Assembly: GCA_034509495.1 (NCBI GenBank)
Contig: CM067515.1
Span: 15,504,558-15,568,557, forward strand
Direction: 5' to 3'
From: Acestrorhynchus altus
Lineage: Eukaryota > Chordata > Actinopteri > Characiformes > Acestrorhynchidae
DNA: 64,000 nucleotides
The translations under genes and the position numbers were made by a program. Of the stretch, positions 35,700-54,500 are shown piece after piece. Under the pieces are notes generated by a model. That model was not told the origin of the DNA. It saw only the letters and a list, made by a program, of their open reading frames with translations, and made no database searches. Numbering within the stretch: the stretch's first letter is position 1; each line of letters opens with the position of its first letter.

Positions 35700-35819
35700 T
35701 ATACTATGGGTGCCATGCCAGTAAGTACTGCCAGTACAATAGGACTCAGACAAGCTGTGCACATCTGTGTAAACATATAATGTACCTTAAAGTCTAAAAG
35801 TCCAAAGATCTTATGTAAA

Positions 35820-40333
<4,514 letters not shown>

Positions 40334-40462
40334 TCACGTGGCGGTGGCCTCCAGGTAACTCTGCAGTTTACGCACAGTGGACTCGTCCAGTGAGAAAAGG
40401 TCAAAGTCAAAGGTGGTGTTGGTGACATTGAAGTGGCCAGTTTCTTCAATAAGATTGACGAT
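40334..40462 (-). CDS. mllt1: mllt1 last coding exon, ANC1-homology domain part 2 (codons 544-585, TGA)
   Basis: Encodes IVNLIEETGHFNVTNTTFDF then DLFSLDESTVRKLQSYLEAT, ending EATAT-TGA (stop at 40336-40334). The FNVTNTTFDFDLFSLDE string matches ENL rather than AF9. Acceptor gttgtttcag. Confidence 0.97.
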   Translation of the reverse strand: MVNLIEETGHFNVTNTTFDFDLFSLDESTVRKLQSYLEATAT

Positions 40463-43400
40463 CTGAAACAACCAACAGAAAACAGCCACATTTATGTAAT
40501 TATCATTTACAAGAACAAGGATCAGATCAAAACTCTCTAAACTGTCCAATCTTTGTGTAACTGTCTACAAAATCAGCTCAAATAGACAACAGACCATTCA
40601 TAGTTTGTAATAAGATTGTAATACAATTGTTATGATGTAATTATGATTGATACAATAGGTACGATGTTGTGGGTTGTTGGTCCTGTGTGAAGGTGTACTT
40701 AACCCACTGTGGTTTATTTAAATGACCTCCAAAAGTGAAGATTTAATGTGATGTGTTCCAATTGAACTGGAATTATTTTCTGTAAAAACACTACCTGCCT
40801 GTAAAAGCCACCTGCACTGCAGACTGATACTGGATCTCTAATAATTGAGGAGGGTTTGACTGGTGAGGTGGTAAGTGGTTCACAAGCTGCACATTGCAAA
40901 GTCCGACTGCAAAAAGGCTAAGTCTAAAACAAACCTGCTGTATATGAACCTGTATTTAGAACCATGTTCTAAATGTTCACTCACTCTCACACACAATCCT
41001 CGCAGCACCCTTTCACTCACTGTACTGCTCTGCTTCAGTTATCAAATAGAAACTAAGCAAGCATGCATTCACACACACCTGCTGCAGGACATTCCGCTCT
41101 CTCAGTGCCATTAGTCTGCGATGGAGGTCAACTAACTCCTCTGTGTAAGCCTGAAACAACCAGAAACAGAAATATACAGAAAGAAAACAAGTTAGAACAC
41201 AGTGCATACTTATTTATGCTTACTTTCATCTGTTCTAAAACAGTCATTGCTTATAAAGGTTTTTAAATAATAAGCTTAAGCATCTAAAACATCTGCACAT
41301 ATATTAGCGCATGTAACAAAATAAGAAAAAGTAGGATTAGTGATTTTCATGAGCTATAAACAACAGTGACTAAAACTTCCTGAAACATATATTCAGCAAA
41401 TTTATAGACATTATTATAATGTCTCAGTGTAGTTTTGATGATTTATGAAAATTAGCCAGTTATCCATGAATACTGCAATACATGTTTGTTTAGTCTCCCA
41501 AAATATGAGGAAGAATGGTTATTTAAAATTTTGATTAATCATGAATACTGTGATTCACAATTTTCCTTTTTCCTAATATATATATATATATATATAGTGA
41601 AATAATGGTTATCAAACAATATATTGTGCAGCTTTGTTTTAAAGGATTCACAAAAATGAAGTTGAAGCTGTTCAGGGTGTAAAGTGCTGAATGAAAAAGG
41701 TTGATTTACCCTTCCTACCTTGTCGTAAACCTTCTTCAGGGCTTTCTCCTGCCTCAGGCAAGGGTCTGGACTTTTTCTACCAGTCACCTGAAAGGAATAA
41801 GTAAAGATTAGTTCAGACAGTTTTTTTTCCCCACTTGTTTCCAATTCTATCACACTTGCGCTGCTGTCACACTGAGCCAGCATCCACACTACAGTAATCC
41901 AGCCAGTTGTTCCACATTCCTCTGTCCTGTGATCCAAAGTGCCCTTACACCACCTCGTTTACACTAGCTGTGGAATGTAATCCAGTAAACCCTCCAGCCA
42001 CCTGCCAATCATTTTTCAACTTGACACAATAACAAGGATAACAAAGCACCTCAAATCTCCAAAAATGGTGTGACACCTCTGAGTGAAGAGAGACTTGATT
42101 GTTCAGTGCACTGAAGCTCACACAACAGCAAAAATGCCCCGTTGGTTAAAGGTGAGATGCATCATCTTTTAAAATAATGACATTATTACTTGCATTGTGA
42201 CAAATCCAAGATTGTAAATAAGCCTCTTTATCCTGTAGCAGTTTTCCTTAAAATGCTCAAGTAAGATCTTTCCATGCCTTACATGAGAGCAACACTTCCA
42301 AGTACTTTGCCTTAATTTCCCTGAAGGAACCCTCCCAAGGGAGGGAGGGATCCCTTTGTATGGTGAGAACATGTGCTCTTATTTAACTTGCGGTAAATAC
42401 ACATTTCCAAATCTTTCACAATTTAGTTGCATAAATAATTGTACTGAATAAAATAATCATAATGACTCATAATGCCCAGTCTGGATATTGTGAACACTTA
42501 AATCTGCCATGTCCATTAAAATTGACTAATTGTTCCCATTTAATTACACATAGAAGAGCAGTGTAGTATATTAAATTCTGAATACAGACTGAATAAGTTT
42601 TAAATATGGAATTACTGGTGCATTGTGTCCATAAGTTAAGTTACTATGACACATAATTAATGTGGTAAAAGTGTTGTGATGTAATTAATTAATCAACTAA
42701 CAAAAATGGCTAATTTTAAAAAGTAAAATGCATGAACTAATTTAAATGTGTGGGTATTTGTGAAATCAAAACTTACAGCTTAAATAAATAAATCTTATAT
42801 CATACTTTACATACCACATTTTTGTTTTACACAGTGAACAGTAATATAAATATTGAAACCCCTATAATTAATTTATGATTCACAAACTACTATGAAACTA
42901 ATGTGCAAGATTTGATTAAGGAATTGAAATGAAGATCCACATACAGAGCATTTTTGTTTTCCTACTTAAGTTCAGAAGAACGGTCTTCTTTGCATATTGT
43001 GATGCTGTCCCTGGTCAAACAGTAAAATGATCTTTGGATATCATAAAATATATGGCAACAAGAAGTAACTGCTCCTTCATTCTCACCTTGTTATTGGAGG
43101 ATGTGTGTTTCTGGGGTGGGGGTGGGGGGTCTCGGCTGGGCCGATGTGGGCCATCACTGCTGTCACTCTCACTGTCTAAGCTCAGTCTAGAGAGAAAAAG
43201 GATAAAGGTCAGAGCTCTAAACATCACTGAGGTTGGATTATATTAATTCTTAGATTAAATAAAACGACACAGCTGATTCAGACTGATATAAAGGAAGGAT
43301 CTGCTTAGTTAGACAAACAGGAGATTTCAGGACAAAGTAAAAGAAAGGGACATGAACCTGGAGTCACGGTTGGGTGGGTTGTTTTTGACAGGCGTCCCCT

Positions 43401-44281
43401 CATCTGAGCTGCTGTCATCTTCATCTGACTCCTCAGACTGCAGGTCCTCTACCATAGAGCGCAGCGGACCTGCAGGAACAGGCCATGTCAGTGATGTCCA
43501 TGGTAACCATGGCTGTTGTAATTATGCAATTAAAAATAATTCGTATTTATACAATTGAATAATAAAGTTAAAATTTTCTTTTTGTATGTCTCTCTTACAT
43601 TAAGATCCACAGACAGACAGAAGTTAAATGACAATTTTTGCTTCATAATTTCAATAAATAATTATTTAATAAATATTAATAAGTTTAATATGAATCTTTT
43701 TGCAATAAAAACAAAAAATGAGCTATAAAACATTTTATTTTAAACTATAAAGTAAAGTGTGTTTTTTTGTGAGTTAAGTTCATGTTTTATACTTTAATTA
43801 GGTCTAAATCACTCATCACTCTTATTTGTCTCATTAGAATAACTCCAATGAGGATTCATTCCTTTTTTTCCTGATAACCCCCATAGCCACTTTTGCTGAT
43901 AGTTAGATATTGAGATCCATCCATACAGATTTGCCAACATTGGAAGACAAATGAAATGAAACTGCTTTCAAAAAGGCAAAGATAACACATGTAACACAGC
44001 TACAAACTAAACATGACCTACATTCCATAAGCAACGCAGTGGTTAAATATTGTCCATATATTCTTTGTAGACGACACTCCTAATGTTATCAGGTGAAGCA
44101 ATGATGTGTGAAGGGGTCGGTAAGGTAATACACTCAGCTTGTGTCAGAGTGGAGTCTGGTCAGGCTCCTACCTTGGCCTTGTTTCTGCTGCGGCTCAAAG
44201 TCAGAGTCAGAACTGGACTCTGAACTGGAGCTGGAGTTTGAGGGACTGGAAGGGGCTGATTGCTGTTAGTAAGAGGAAGGA

Positions 44282-44333
<52 letters not shown>

Positions 44334-47300
44334 GTAGATTCAGCCTTGTTGCAGTTGCAAGTGTAAAATGAAACAAATTCAATGAAAATACAAATGTTTA
44401 AAAGTAAGGGTGAACAATTCCCATCTCATAACTCGTCTCTTACTAAATGATTTAATGTTTCTTTAGCAAACGATTTAAACGAGAGAAGCATCGAAATGGA
44501 AATTTCTGGCTTAGTGAGATGTACCTTGCCTGTTCAGTGGTTGGCGAGGTCTGACGTGTGATTTGAACTGCAAGCAAGCGAGAGCACATCACTCCCAACT
44601 TTAGTTTTGCTTGCAGTTCATTTACAAATCATTTTGTTTTTATGTCTCTTAAAGGTCATGCCCCATATTATCTATTTGAACTACTACACCCACATGTCGT
44701 TTCTCAGGTCAGCAGACCAGATGCTTTTACTCCAACCAAATACTGTTTTGCAGTTGTGGCTCCAACATTGTGGACTGATTTGCCATCGCAGGTCAGACAG
44801 GCTCCTTCATTTGCTGTTTTTAAATCTCGTTTAAAAAACCTATTACTCCCTGGCCATCGACCAAGGTTTTGACAGTTTAACTTTTGTCTTTTATCTGTAC
44901 CTTGAATCCTATTAGGCTGTGTTTGTCTTTTACGCTTGGTGCTATTGTACGGCAGTTTGGTCAGCCCTGATGTTATAAAAAGTGCTTTATGAATAAAGGG
45001 CTGAAAGACAAAAAAAGTATTGCTTTGCCAGCTAATTAATTTAACTATCGTCACATAACCTCAGTACACACTTCTGGCACTCTAAAACACAGCTGCTCTC
45101 AAGGCTGGAACTGTCCATTTCCTCTTAAATGGTGAGAAGCTACAGGCACCAGCATTTTAAGGTGGAATTTCATGCTTGATGCTGATATTTAAAAGACTTC
45201 AGTCAGATCCAGTGATTACATGGATCAAATAAAAAACCACCAGATTGCACAAAGCCAACAAGTCATTTATATGAGTCATTAAAACTGTAATCGTTTAGTA
45301 TAAATTATGCAGTCCTTCCACTTATTGGACTGAAAGTGTATTTTTTCATTTCTTGCCTAAATAATTTTGGTTGCAGAGTATTTTGTGTATTCCTTATCTT
45401 AAGTATATCAAAAGAATAAATATTAAGGAAAGAAATCCATACATCTTGATTCTATAAAAAACCCACCCCCAATAGACTATTTACACAGACTGTTGTGTAT
45501 TAAGATCTAAAAAAAAATAGTAATTTATTGCATATTATTATTCATTTATTCATTCATTCATCTTCTGAGTCCCAAGCATACCTCACACACTTTCACTAAA
45601 GAGGCAATTTAGCATAACCAATTTCAAATAGCCAATTCACCAACTTCATGGGATTTTGGGAGGTGGGAGGAAACAAGTGTACCTGGACGAAACCGAAATA
45701 GACAAGTGGAGAACGTCAAAATTAAAAACAATAATATTCCGAATTTGATCACCTTCAGATCGATACCAATACAAAGCATTTATCTCATTCTAACCTCAGA
45801 CTTGGAAGAAACATCATCATCCGAGTTGGATTCGTCAGATTCTGGGGGTTTCTTCAACTCCTTGACCTCTTGGGTGTCCACCTTGCTCTTTACCCAGCGG
45901 CCCTTGTCCTTGGAGCCTTTTTTGTCTCCATAACCTGATGGGGCAGTGGAAGAGGAGACGCGTGGGGAGGTACTGGGAAAACTCCCACCACTGGAACTCT
46001 TCTGCCCTTCCGTCCCACCTTTTTTGGGCTTCTTGATGCTAGGTTTTGGCGACTCTGCGTTGGAAGGACGCTTGTTGGCTGATTTTCCATCTACCGAAAC
46101 CCCAGCTCCTCCTCCTACTCCTGGACCTCCCCCTTTAGGAGACATACCCTCCATTTTGGATTCCTTCAGTGTCAGCTTGGGCTCTTTGAAAGCAGCTTTG
46201 GGCGGAGCTTTGTTCTCCTCTTTAACTTTGATCTCTGGCTTCTTTGATGAAGATGAGGATGATGAAGGAAAGGACGAAGTTTCTCGGCTGCTTTTGCTGC
46301 TGCCGTCTCGGTCTCCTTCTCCTTTGGACGTGGCTTTGCTCTCAGAGTCCTTTCGGGGCCGCTCCCGATGCTCCTTGCCGAGTTTGTGAGATTTTGGAGC
46401 TTTAGAGCTTCCGCTGTTATCTTTAGTGAGCTCCTGCACAGCAGAGAAAGAGAGAGCAAGAAAAAGCAGAGGAGAGGGAGAGAGAGCATTAACGGCTTTA
46501 ATTCCATCCTCCACTGGTCAACAAATCCCACAACGCAGACTGCATTTATATTAGTGTCTTCAAACACATACTCACCACACATCATACTTTAATTCGTTAG
46601 GTGTACAAACTGCGATATAAAGAACCCTAGAACACCAAACCTTCAAACTTCTAAACAAAATCCTCACAAATGGGCTACAGGAACGATGGATTAGTTCAGC
46701 AATATAAAAAGGGGAACAGTTGGGTTTAAGCACTGGCTGAGGTGCACCAGAACCACTTCTTATGGATGGTTCTCCATAACAACCACACTGGTAGGAGAGA
46801 TGCTGAGTTTAAATAATAATAATTTATTAAAAATATAAATATAAGTATAAAAAAATAAAAATAATAGAAAATCACTGGATATATACTCAGATATCTCTAT
46901 TACAAACATGGTACCATAGCAATGCTCAATAAACCTCTTGAAGCACCTTTATTTTTAGGAGTATAGGGATTTTTGGATATAAAATTCTGGGCCAATTCTG
47001 ATTTAACAGACCGATTGGCCAATACATAAGCAGTTATACACTGTAGATGATGGGCCTAAATCTACCAGTATTAATATAGAATTAATGCAACAAGAAATAA
47101 TTTTTCAGGGTTTAAGAAATGCCTAAAATTATTTAAGTGGAGTTGCCTTAATATTCTGCTCTGGCATAAAATATTGTTTTGGAATGTCAAATCTAAACAT
47201 AGGTCTGATGTTAATTTTTGACATCACCGTGCATCTCTAGTACACAAAGTACATACTACTTTGAAATGCACCCATAGTTGACACAGATGTGCACACACAA

Positions 47301-50300
47301 GCTTGTCTTGTTCCTGTAGGCGTATATAGAGCCCCCCCAGCACTGAGCTGGTGGATCCATGTTCTCTGGAACTTTCAGGATGAGTTCGGGATGAGGTAGA
47401 ATGATGATCATCCCAAATCCTGACCTCACTAATACTCTTGTAGCTGCACACACTCAAATAACAAAGCAATTTGAATAGACTCTAGCAGAAAGCCTTTCCT
47501 GGACAACACAGACAGTTACTCCGTAACTGTGTACATTAACAAATTGTAACTGTGGAGAAGAGCTATCCAAAATAGCTACAAAAATGAAAGTATGAAATAA
47601 TTTCAAAGCTCCTTTTAACACAGACCTTGGGAGGCTGAGAGCCTTTACTTTTCTTGGGGTCAGAGAAGGCCGACAGGGGGATGGTTGGAAGCATGGGGTA
47701 ATCTGGGCTCGGCCTGGATACAACCTCCGCGCCCTCTGGTACCACAATGATCTGTTAAAACACAATAGATGAGAAGAAAAAGAGAAATTATTATAAAGTT
47801 CTATCACAAAACAGATGAACCTAAGAAAAAAAAACATGCTCTGTGTCCAGTGCTGTAATGTCTACATAATTTCAAAAGGATTAAAAATAATTAATATCCT
47901 AAAATGCAAACCTCAGAGAGGACATTGACTACAAACGAAAACTCCCAAGTTTGATTTCCCTCCAAACCATTCTATTTTATTCTATTCTATTCATAAACAT
48001 ATGTACATGTACAGTCATGGGCGAAAGTGTTAGCACACATGGATTTCTTTCACAGAAAATACACCATTTCTCCCAGAACAACATTAAACACTTTGTTATA
48101 CATGTGTTTATTTCCTTTGAGTGTATTGGAGACACAAAAATCAGATAATAAAAGAATAAAACTGACAATTTCACACATATTCCAAAAATGGGCTGAACAA
48201 AATTACTAATACCGTTTCAAAATTGTTGGTCAATAACTTTGTTTCAAGCATATGATGCTCATTTAAACTCATATATAGGAATTAACAGGTGTGAGCAACA
48301 TAAAAATCACACCTGATACCAGATTAAAAGGAGAGAAATCTACTGAATCTTTGACTTGTGTGTCTGTTCTTGTGCCACCCTAAGTATAGAGAACAGAAAA
48401 ATATCAACAATCTCAATTTTACAAGTTCATCTCTAGAGATCTTGATCTCCCTTAATTTCCCTGAAGGAACCCTCCCAAGGGATCAATAAAGTTCTGTTCT
48501 ATTCAATTATTTTTGTCCACAGTGCACAACAATCAAGACGTTTACAACCCATTGCAGTGTAGCCAATCTCCCTGAACATGGATGGAAGAGAACAACTGAT
48601 GAAAGGTTGCAATGCATGATAATCCAGATGGTGGATGTGCAGACCCAATGAAGTTCCAAAGAAATTCAAGAGGTCTTACAGGCTCAGAGTGCATCAGTGA
48701 AATGAAACACTATGGCAGGAGACCCAGGAGGAACCCACTGCTGACACAGACATAAAAAAGGCTAGACTACAGTTTACCAGAATGTACACGAGTAAAATAC
48801 TTCTGGGAAAACGTCTTGACAGATGAGACAAAGATAGGGCTTTTTGGTAAAGTACTTCATTCTACTCTTTACTGGTGACTACAGTCACATGTGGTGGAGG
48901 TTCAAAAATGATTTTAGGTCGTTTTGTTGCCTCTGGCACTGAGTGTATTGACTGTGTGCAAGGCATCATGAAAAGGATTTTGGTTTGCAATGTAAGGTCA
49001 AGTGTTAGAAATCTGGTTTTCATGGGTCATGGGTCTTCCAGCAGGACAATGAGCCCAAATATACTTCAAAAAGCACCCAAAAATGTATGGAGGCAAAGAG
49101 CTGGACTTGAACAAATCCCATTGAACCCCTGTGGAGAGATCTTAAAAGTGCTTGGGAGAAGGCAAAAATGTAACAAAGTTTGTAACAAAAGGGTGGTCCA
49201 TCATTCCAGTGGAGAAGTGTAGTTTGTTGATGGTTATTTGAAGCGATTAATTTCTTTGTGCAACCAAAAAGTAAATTGCCAATAAGGGGGGTCTTCATTA
49301 AAGGCACTTTGACAGTTACATTAATATGGTCCTGAAACCAGTGGCTCTACCTTTTCTGAAACACACTCTAGTGAACTATTCCACCAGGACAACCATTGTC
49401 CACATACTGCTGCCACTTCAAGATACTGTGATGGCCAGTTGCATCATCAAACCCATCCCAGATTGTAATTGTGTGGGACGTTATTGGACGTGCGATCAAC
49501 ACTCATCCCATACCGCAAAATCTGCAGGAAACAAGTTAGAATATTCAAAATGTATGGGATGGATTATCACAACATTAGGACCTGCTACAACTTCATTTCC
49601 AGATGACTGGCATTTTGCAAATATTCAAACTGCATGGGACTTAAGTCATACTCCACTTCTGTATCTGTAGCTCAATAAATACGGCCCATATCAGTCAATG
49701 TTTAATAACATATGGTTCCTGATAACCTTTATAACCCTCCCAATTGCACTGCAATCTGACACTTCCTGGGTGCAATTATTTATTTATCTTTAGATGATGA
49801 ATATATATTTAAGTATGCTATTTTGGTCCTGGCGTACCAGACACAAGCATGATTTTGTGCTTCTCCAGCTCAAAAATACCTGATTTATCTTACAAATTAA
49901 TTACCAGGTTCAAATCTGTTGTAGATGGGAAATCAGCAAACTTCAGAAAGGGTTGCCTAGCCCTGCTTCAGGATATAATTTATTAGCACTACAATAGTTT
50001 TAGTGTCCCTTTACTACCTACAAATAGAGATGTTTAATCTCAGCCCCCAACAAACCTTCACTCACCCCGCCAGCTTTGACCAGTTTGCGACGGAAGTCTC
50101 GGGTTGGGTTGTTGAATGTGAGTTTTTCACAGCGCAGGTGATTGACAGGCGGGTTTCCCTCCAGATTCAAGAAAAGGTCATAGTTGAAGAGTACTTTCTT
50201 CGGTTCCTCCTGTATTGATTGACATTTAGAGTTCAGACATTTACATTTACACTGTAAAACCTGCAGTTCAGAAAAACTACTTAAGTACAAAGTCACTTCT

Positions 50301-51462
50301 AGAATATGAGTGAAACTTGAGTCTATCAAGCATCTCTTAGTACAGGAACTGAAGTCTGTCTCTAGAGTGTGACTCTTCTCTTCTCTTTTTGCACTGGTTT
50401 GGTCTAAAATCAAATGCTAAACCTGAAGAGTGATCACTGTGAGCAATTAAAATAGAGCTTTATGCTACCACTGTAAGATAATGAAATAAAGAATTAAAGA
50501 GCTTATGTTAATGACTAAACTCAATGGAATAAAAGTACAGTTCTCCATCATTGTCTGAGGAAAACACCAGTATTAAGTCATCAAATGTATACTTGAATAA
50601 ACGTATCTACATACACCTCATCACTCTATGCAGATGTAGCAACTGGTCACGCATTATCTATTCAGCTATACGGCATTACTGCTTTCTGGTTGTAACAACA
50701 TACCAATGCATTACAGAATGCAAAATAAGAATAAAGAAGAATAAATCTGACCAATATTTTAATCTGACAAGCAGAATTATACTTAATGAAATCCAGTTAA
50801 GACACACAATAATTGTATTAATAGTCACTATATATCCAAAGGACCATCTGTAGCAGATAAACATGAATCTATTGCTATGCTTAATGATTTTGAACTGCAG
50901 TGATTCACACTGTTTTAATAACAGTTTAAATACAATTATGAAGCTCAATATGCAAGTTTTTTTGTCCAGGGAATGTGCTTTATCTGTATCCCTTTTATGG
51001 AAATAAACACAACAAAACTATCCCTTCATTCATTTTCATGTAGAGTAACCTTGTTACCTTTTTACCAAGTCAAGACACTCAAGATGCCAACTTAAAAAAA
51101 TCATAATCTACGAGATTCATAGAAAATTAGGTGTGAACAAAACATAACTAACAATAGTGGTTACTCTTCAGAGTGGTATGAACTATGTAGGATGTCAGAA
51201 GCAGATCAGGGCTGCTGGAACTTTGTTTTTAAACCAAGTAACTGATAAGGTTTACGTGGCAGATAAGATATGCTTAGGAAATGGCATTACATGTTCTGAC
51301 GGAGTAGAAGGCTTGTTTTAGACCACCCAGTAAAGATATTATCAGCTAGTGCTATCTGTCTCCACACACAAATACCCTCCAGTTATGCAGGGGGACAATG
51401 AATGAATGTCTATATGTTACATGTATAGTGAGTCCTCCACATACACACTACAGAGTTAAGCT

Positions 51463-51533
<71 letters not shown>

Positions 51534-54500
51534 TCAGCACTCACCTTGTTTTTAAAGTAGACCTCTATGGGCATTAGAAATCCTGCATAGCCTGACTCCT
51601 CAACCTTATATGGCGGCTCCTTACACACTGCAATCAACAACAAAGCATCAAAGCATTTACAAATTTCAGAGATTTATACTTTTTCAAACATTACTTCAAA
51701 CATACACTTTGGCAAAGTACTCAATCTTGGGAGCCCATTTGTACAGAGCTGAGAGAGAAGCAGCAAACAGAGAGAAAGAAGCATGTGGACTGAGGAAGTA
51801 CAGTAATATTACAGGATTTTTCACTAATAAGGCTAGGGTTATGAGCTCTTGTGCGGCTCCAAGGTTTGATAGTGCTGTAGCAATGTTCAAAAAAGGTTTC
51901 ACAGGTGGTCTGTGAACTGCAAACATAGCCATGAAGCGATGGCAAATGGCTGTAAAAATGATGATTGTGCTAAGTGAGTTAAATCTCCATTAGCTTGTTT
52001 TAATGGCATTCCTAATCGCAATAGTCTACATCATCTTAACTTTCGTCCAATAATTGTAGCAGATGGATACTGAAATTTAATTGTTTTGCATTTGCAAAAG
52101 ATTATGAAAGCCCAATTACTGAGACCCACCAGTGTTTAACAGTCAGAATCAACATGCCTCCCAAGCTGCACTTTAAGGTACAACCCCTACAAAATGTCTC
52201 TTACACAACATGAGACACTAGAAATAATGCTAGAAACAGCAAATAAATGTTGGAAACAGCAATGTAACATCGAAATCTGTAAACACACGTAACCTGAAAC
52301 AGGACACACAGACCTTGTTAGCAGCGTTTCCCCTCACATGGGGTACGAAAAAATTTGCACAGTTTAATCAATCCATGAGGAGGTGCTAAAAATGATTTGT
52401 ATTTACAACAGTGAAGTTATCGGAGGGAAGAGAATTACACTACCCAACTCCAGGGTTTGTCCAGGAGCAATAGCAATCGTCACATATTGCTGAATTAATG
52501 AAGATTTGGTGACGAATAATGTGAAGTTAGCAGAGCTTTGCTGACAGTAGATGATGTACCTCTCTTGGGCTTGGGAAAGCTGTCATGCAGGCGGAAGATG
52601 ACTTTATCCACAAAGTGCTGGATGTCGCTGTTCTCTGGCCCTCGCACAAACACCATCCAGTCGTGAGTAAAGCCCTCGGCTGTAGCCTTCTTCCGCAACT
52701 GAGCACGATGGCCCAGCTCCAACTTGACCTGCACCGTGCACTGATGAGAAAGAAGAGAGGGAAAGAAGGATAGAGATCACACACCACAATCAAAGTTTAT
52801 TTATTTAAAATCAACAAATGTCAAATAAAATAATAAATCAAATATTAGATCAGGGGTCACCAACTCTGCTCGTGGAGGGCTACCTTCCTGCAGACTTCAG
52901 ATTCAATACTAATCAACCCTGGTCCAATTAACTACTGTCTTTAGAAGTTATTAATTGGCTGAATGGTGTGTGTTAGATTTGAGCTGAAAAATGCAGGACA
53001 GTAGCTCTGCCGATATACGGTTGGTCCCCTGTATTAAAGACTCAAAATAAATCAAAATATAATGGAAACATTAACATTAGCAGTGAAAAGATCCAAGGAT
53101 TTGTGATCCACACAAATTGTCCCCCGTGGTTTAGGATGCGTGAACTGTGAAGGAATTTCCAGTTTAACCCAACAGTGTGGAACACAGTTTTACTGTCGTG
53201 GTTACTTTTCACAGAAAGAATTCCTTCAATCTGAACCACGGCTGAAACAATTCCTTGTATTGAAGCTTTTTTTAATCTATATGGCATAATACAGTTTACC
53301 AGGCTCCACACAGACGTTTACACGTGGCCAGGTCAAGGGAAGGAGACATGATTTGATAGCACAACAGTGCAAAATTAAAAAAAGAGAAAATAGGAGGGAC
53401 CAGTAAAAAAAAAAAACACAGGTTGGGTTCATTTCAAGTTGAATAAAAATCTGCCCAGTATAATGCATGTACTTTATGTAATGGCTAAGAAAGTAAACCA
53501 TTTGATTGCTAGTCATGATGTCCATCGGTTTGGCAAAACCTTGCTTGCTCACAGCAATTGTATTCAGAAAAGTGTCAGTGTGTGTACAACCAAACTTTGA
53601 TATGCAAAGTAGCCAATCGTAGACCTGCACTGAAAACCAACAGACTGATCAGCTGCCCATCATGTGAACCCAGCAAGTGCTATGAGGGCCATATGGCAAC
53701 ACATCAACCATGGCCCAAATCGTCAATTAAGTAAGCTCAGAACAATTAACTATTAACTTTCAATGTGCAACAAAAAAAAATTAAGTACAAAAACACCATC
53801 CAACCACTACATCAAAATAAGTCAATTGTAAAACTGAAAGCTAAAATTACTGTCTCATATTTGTCTCTCCTTCTTTCGGATAAAAATGTCAAAACTCAAA
53901 CAACATAATCCAATCTGAACTTAAGATTTGTGATCCTTCATACCAACAGTTAATATATTAATAATTTACATATTAAGTTACTAACAGTTCATATATAAAA
54001 CACATTATATAATTTTATCATAGGTGCTCTTCAACTGTGAGAGACAGTATCTAAAAAAAGAAATCCAAGAAAAAAAAAAAAAGAAAAAAAAAAGAAAAAA
54101 AAGAAAAAGAAAATCACACTGTATGATAAAACAAATACTTATACTTATATTGCAGTTTTCTCTACAGGGACTAGACAAGGTATGTGTGCATTTGCACATC
54201 TGTATCAACATCAGATACATCTTAAAGTACCAGAATGCATTCCCCACATAATACTTGACATTAAATATCTAGTATTTCAGTATTTGATCAAAATATAGCT
54301 TTAGATGAACTAGCGTGAAGTGGAAAAATCTTTATATTTTAATTTTTACCATATTGTAAATGTCAGCTGTTCTTTATACTGCGTCATTCATGAGGAATGG
54401 ACCAAAAGGAAAATGTTCCAAAAATCACTTAATAAAGTCCTTTTCCACTGAAAGGTAAGGAGATTTCCTTCTCCTGTTTTAGAGATACATTTTTGTGTGT

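Noticed and set aside
45946..46389. 147-aa + strand ORF rich in Leu/Ser/Pro
   Set aside because: Exact antisense shadow of mllt1 exon 6, whose frame is supported by conservation and splicing.
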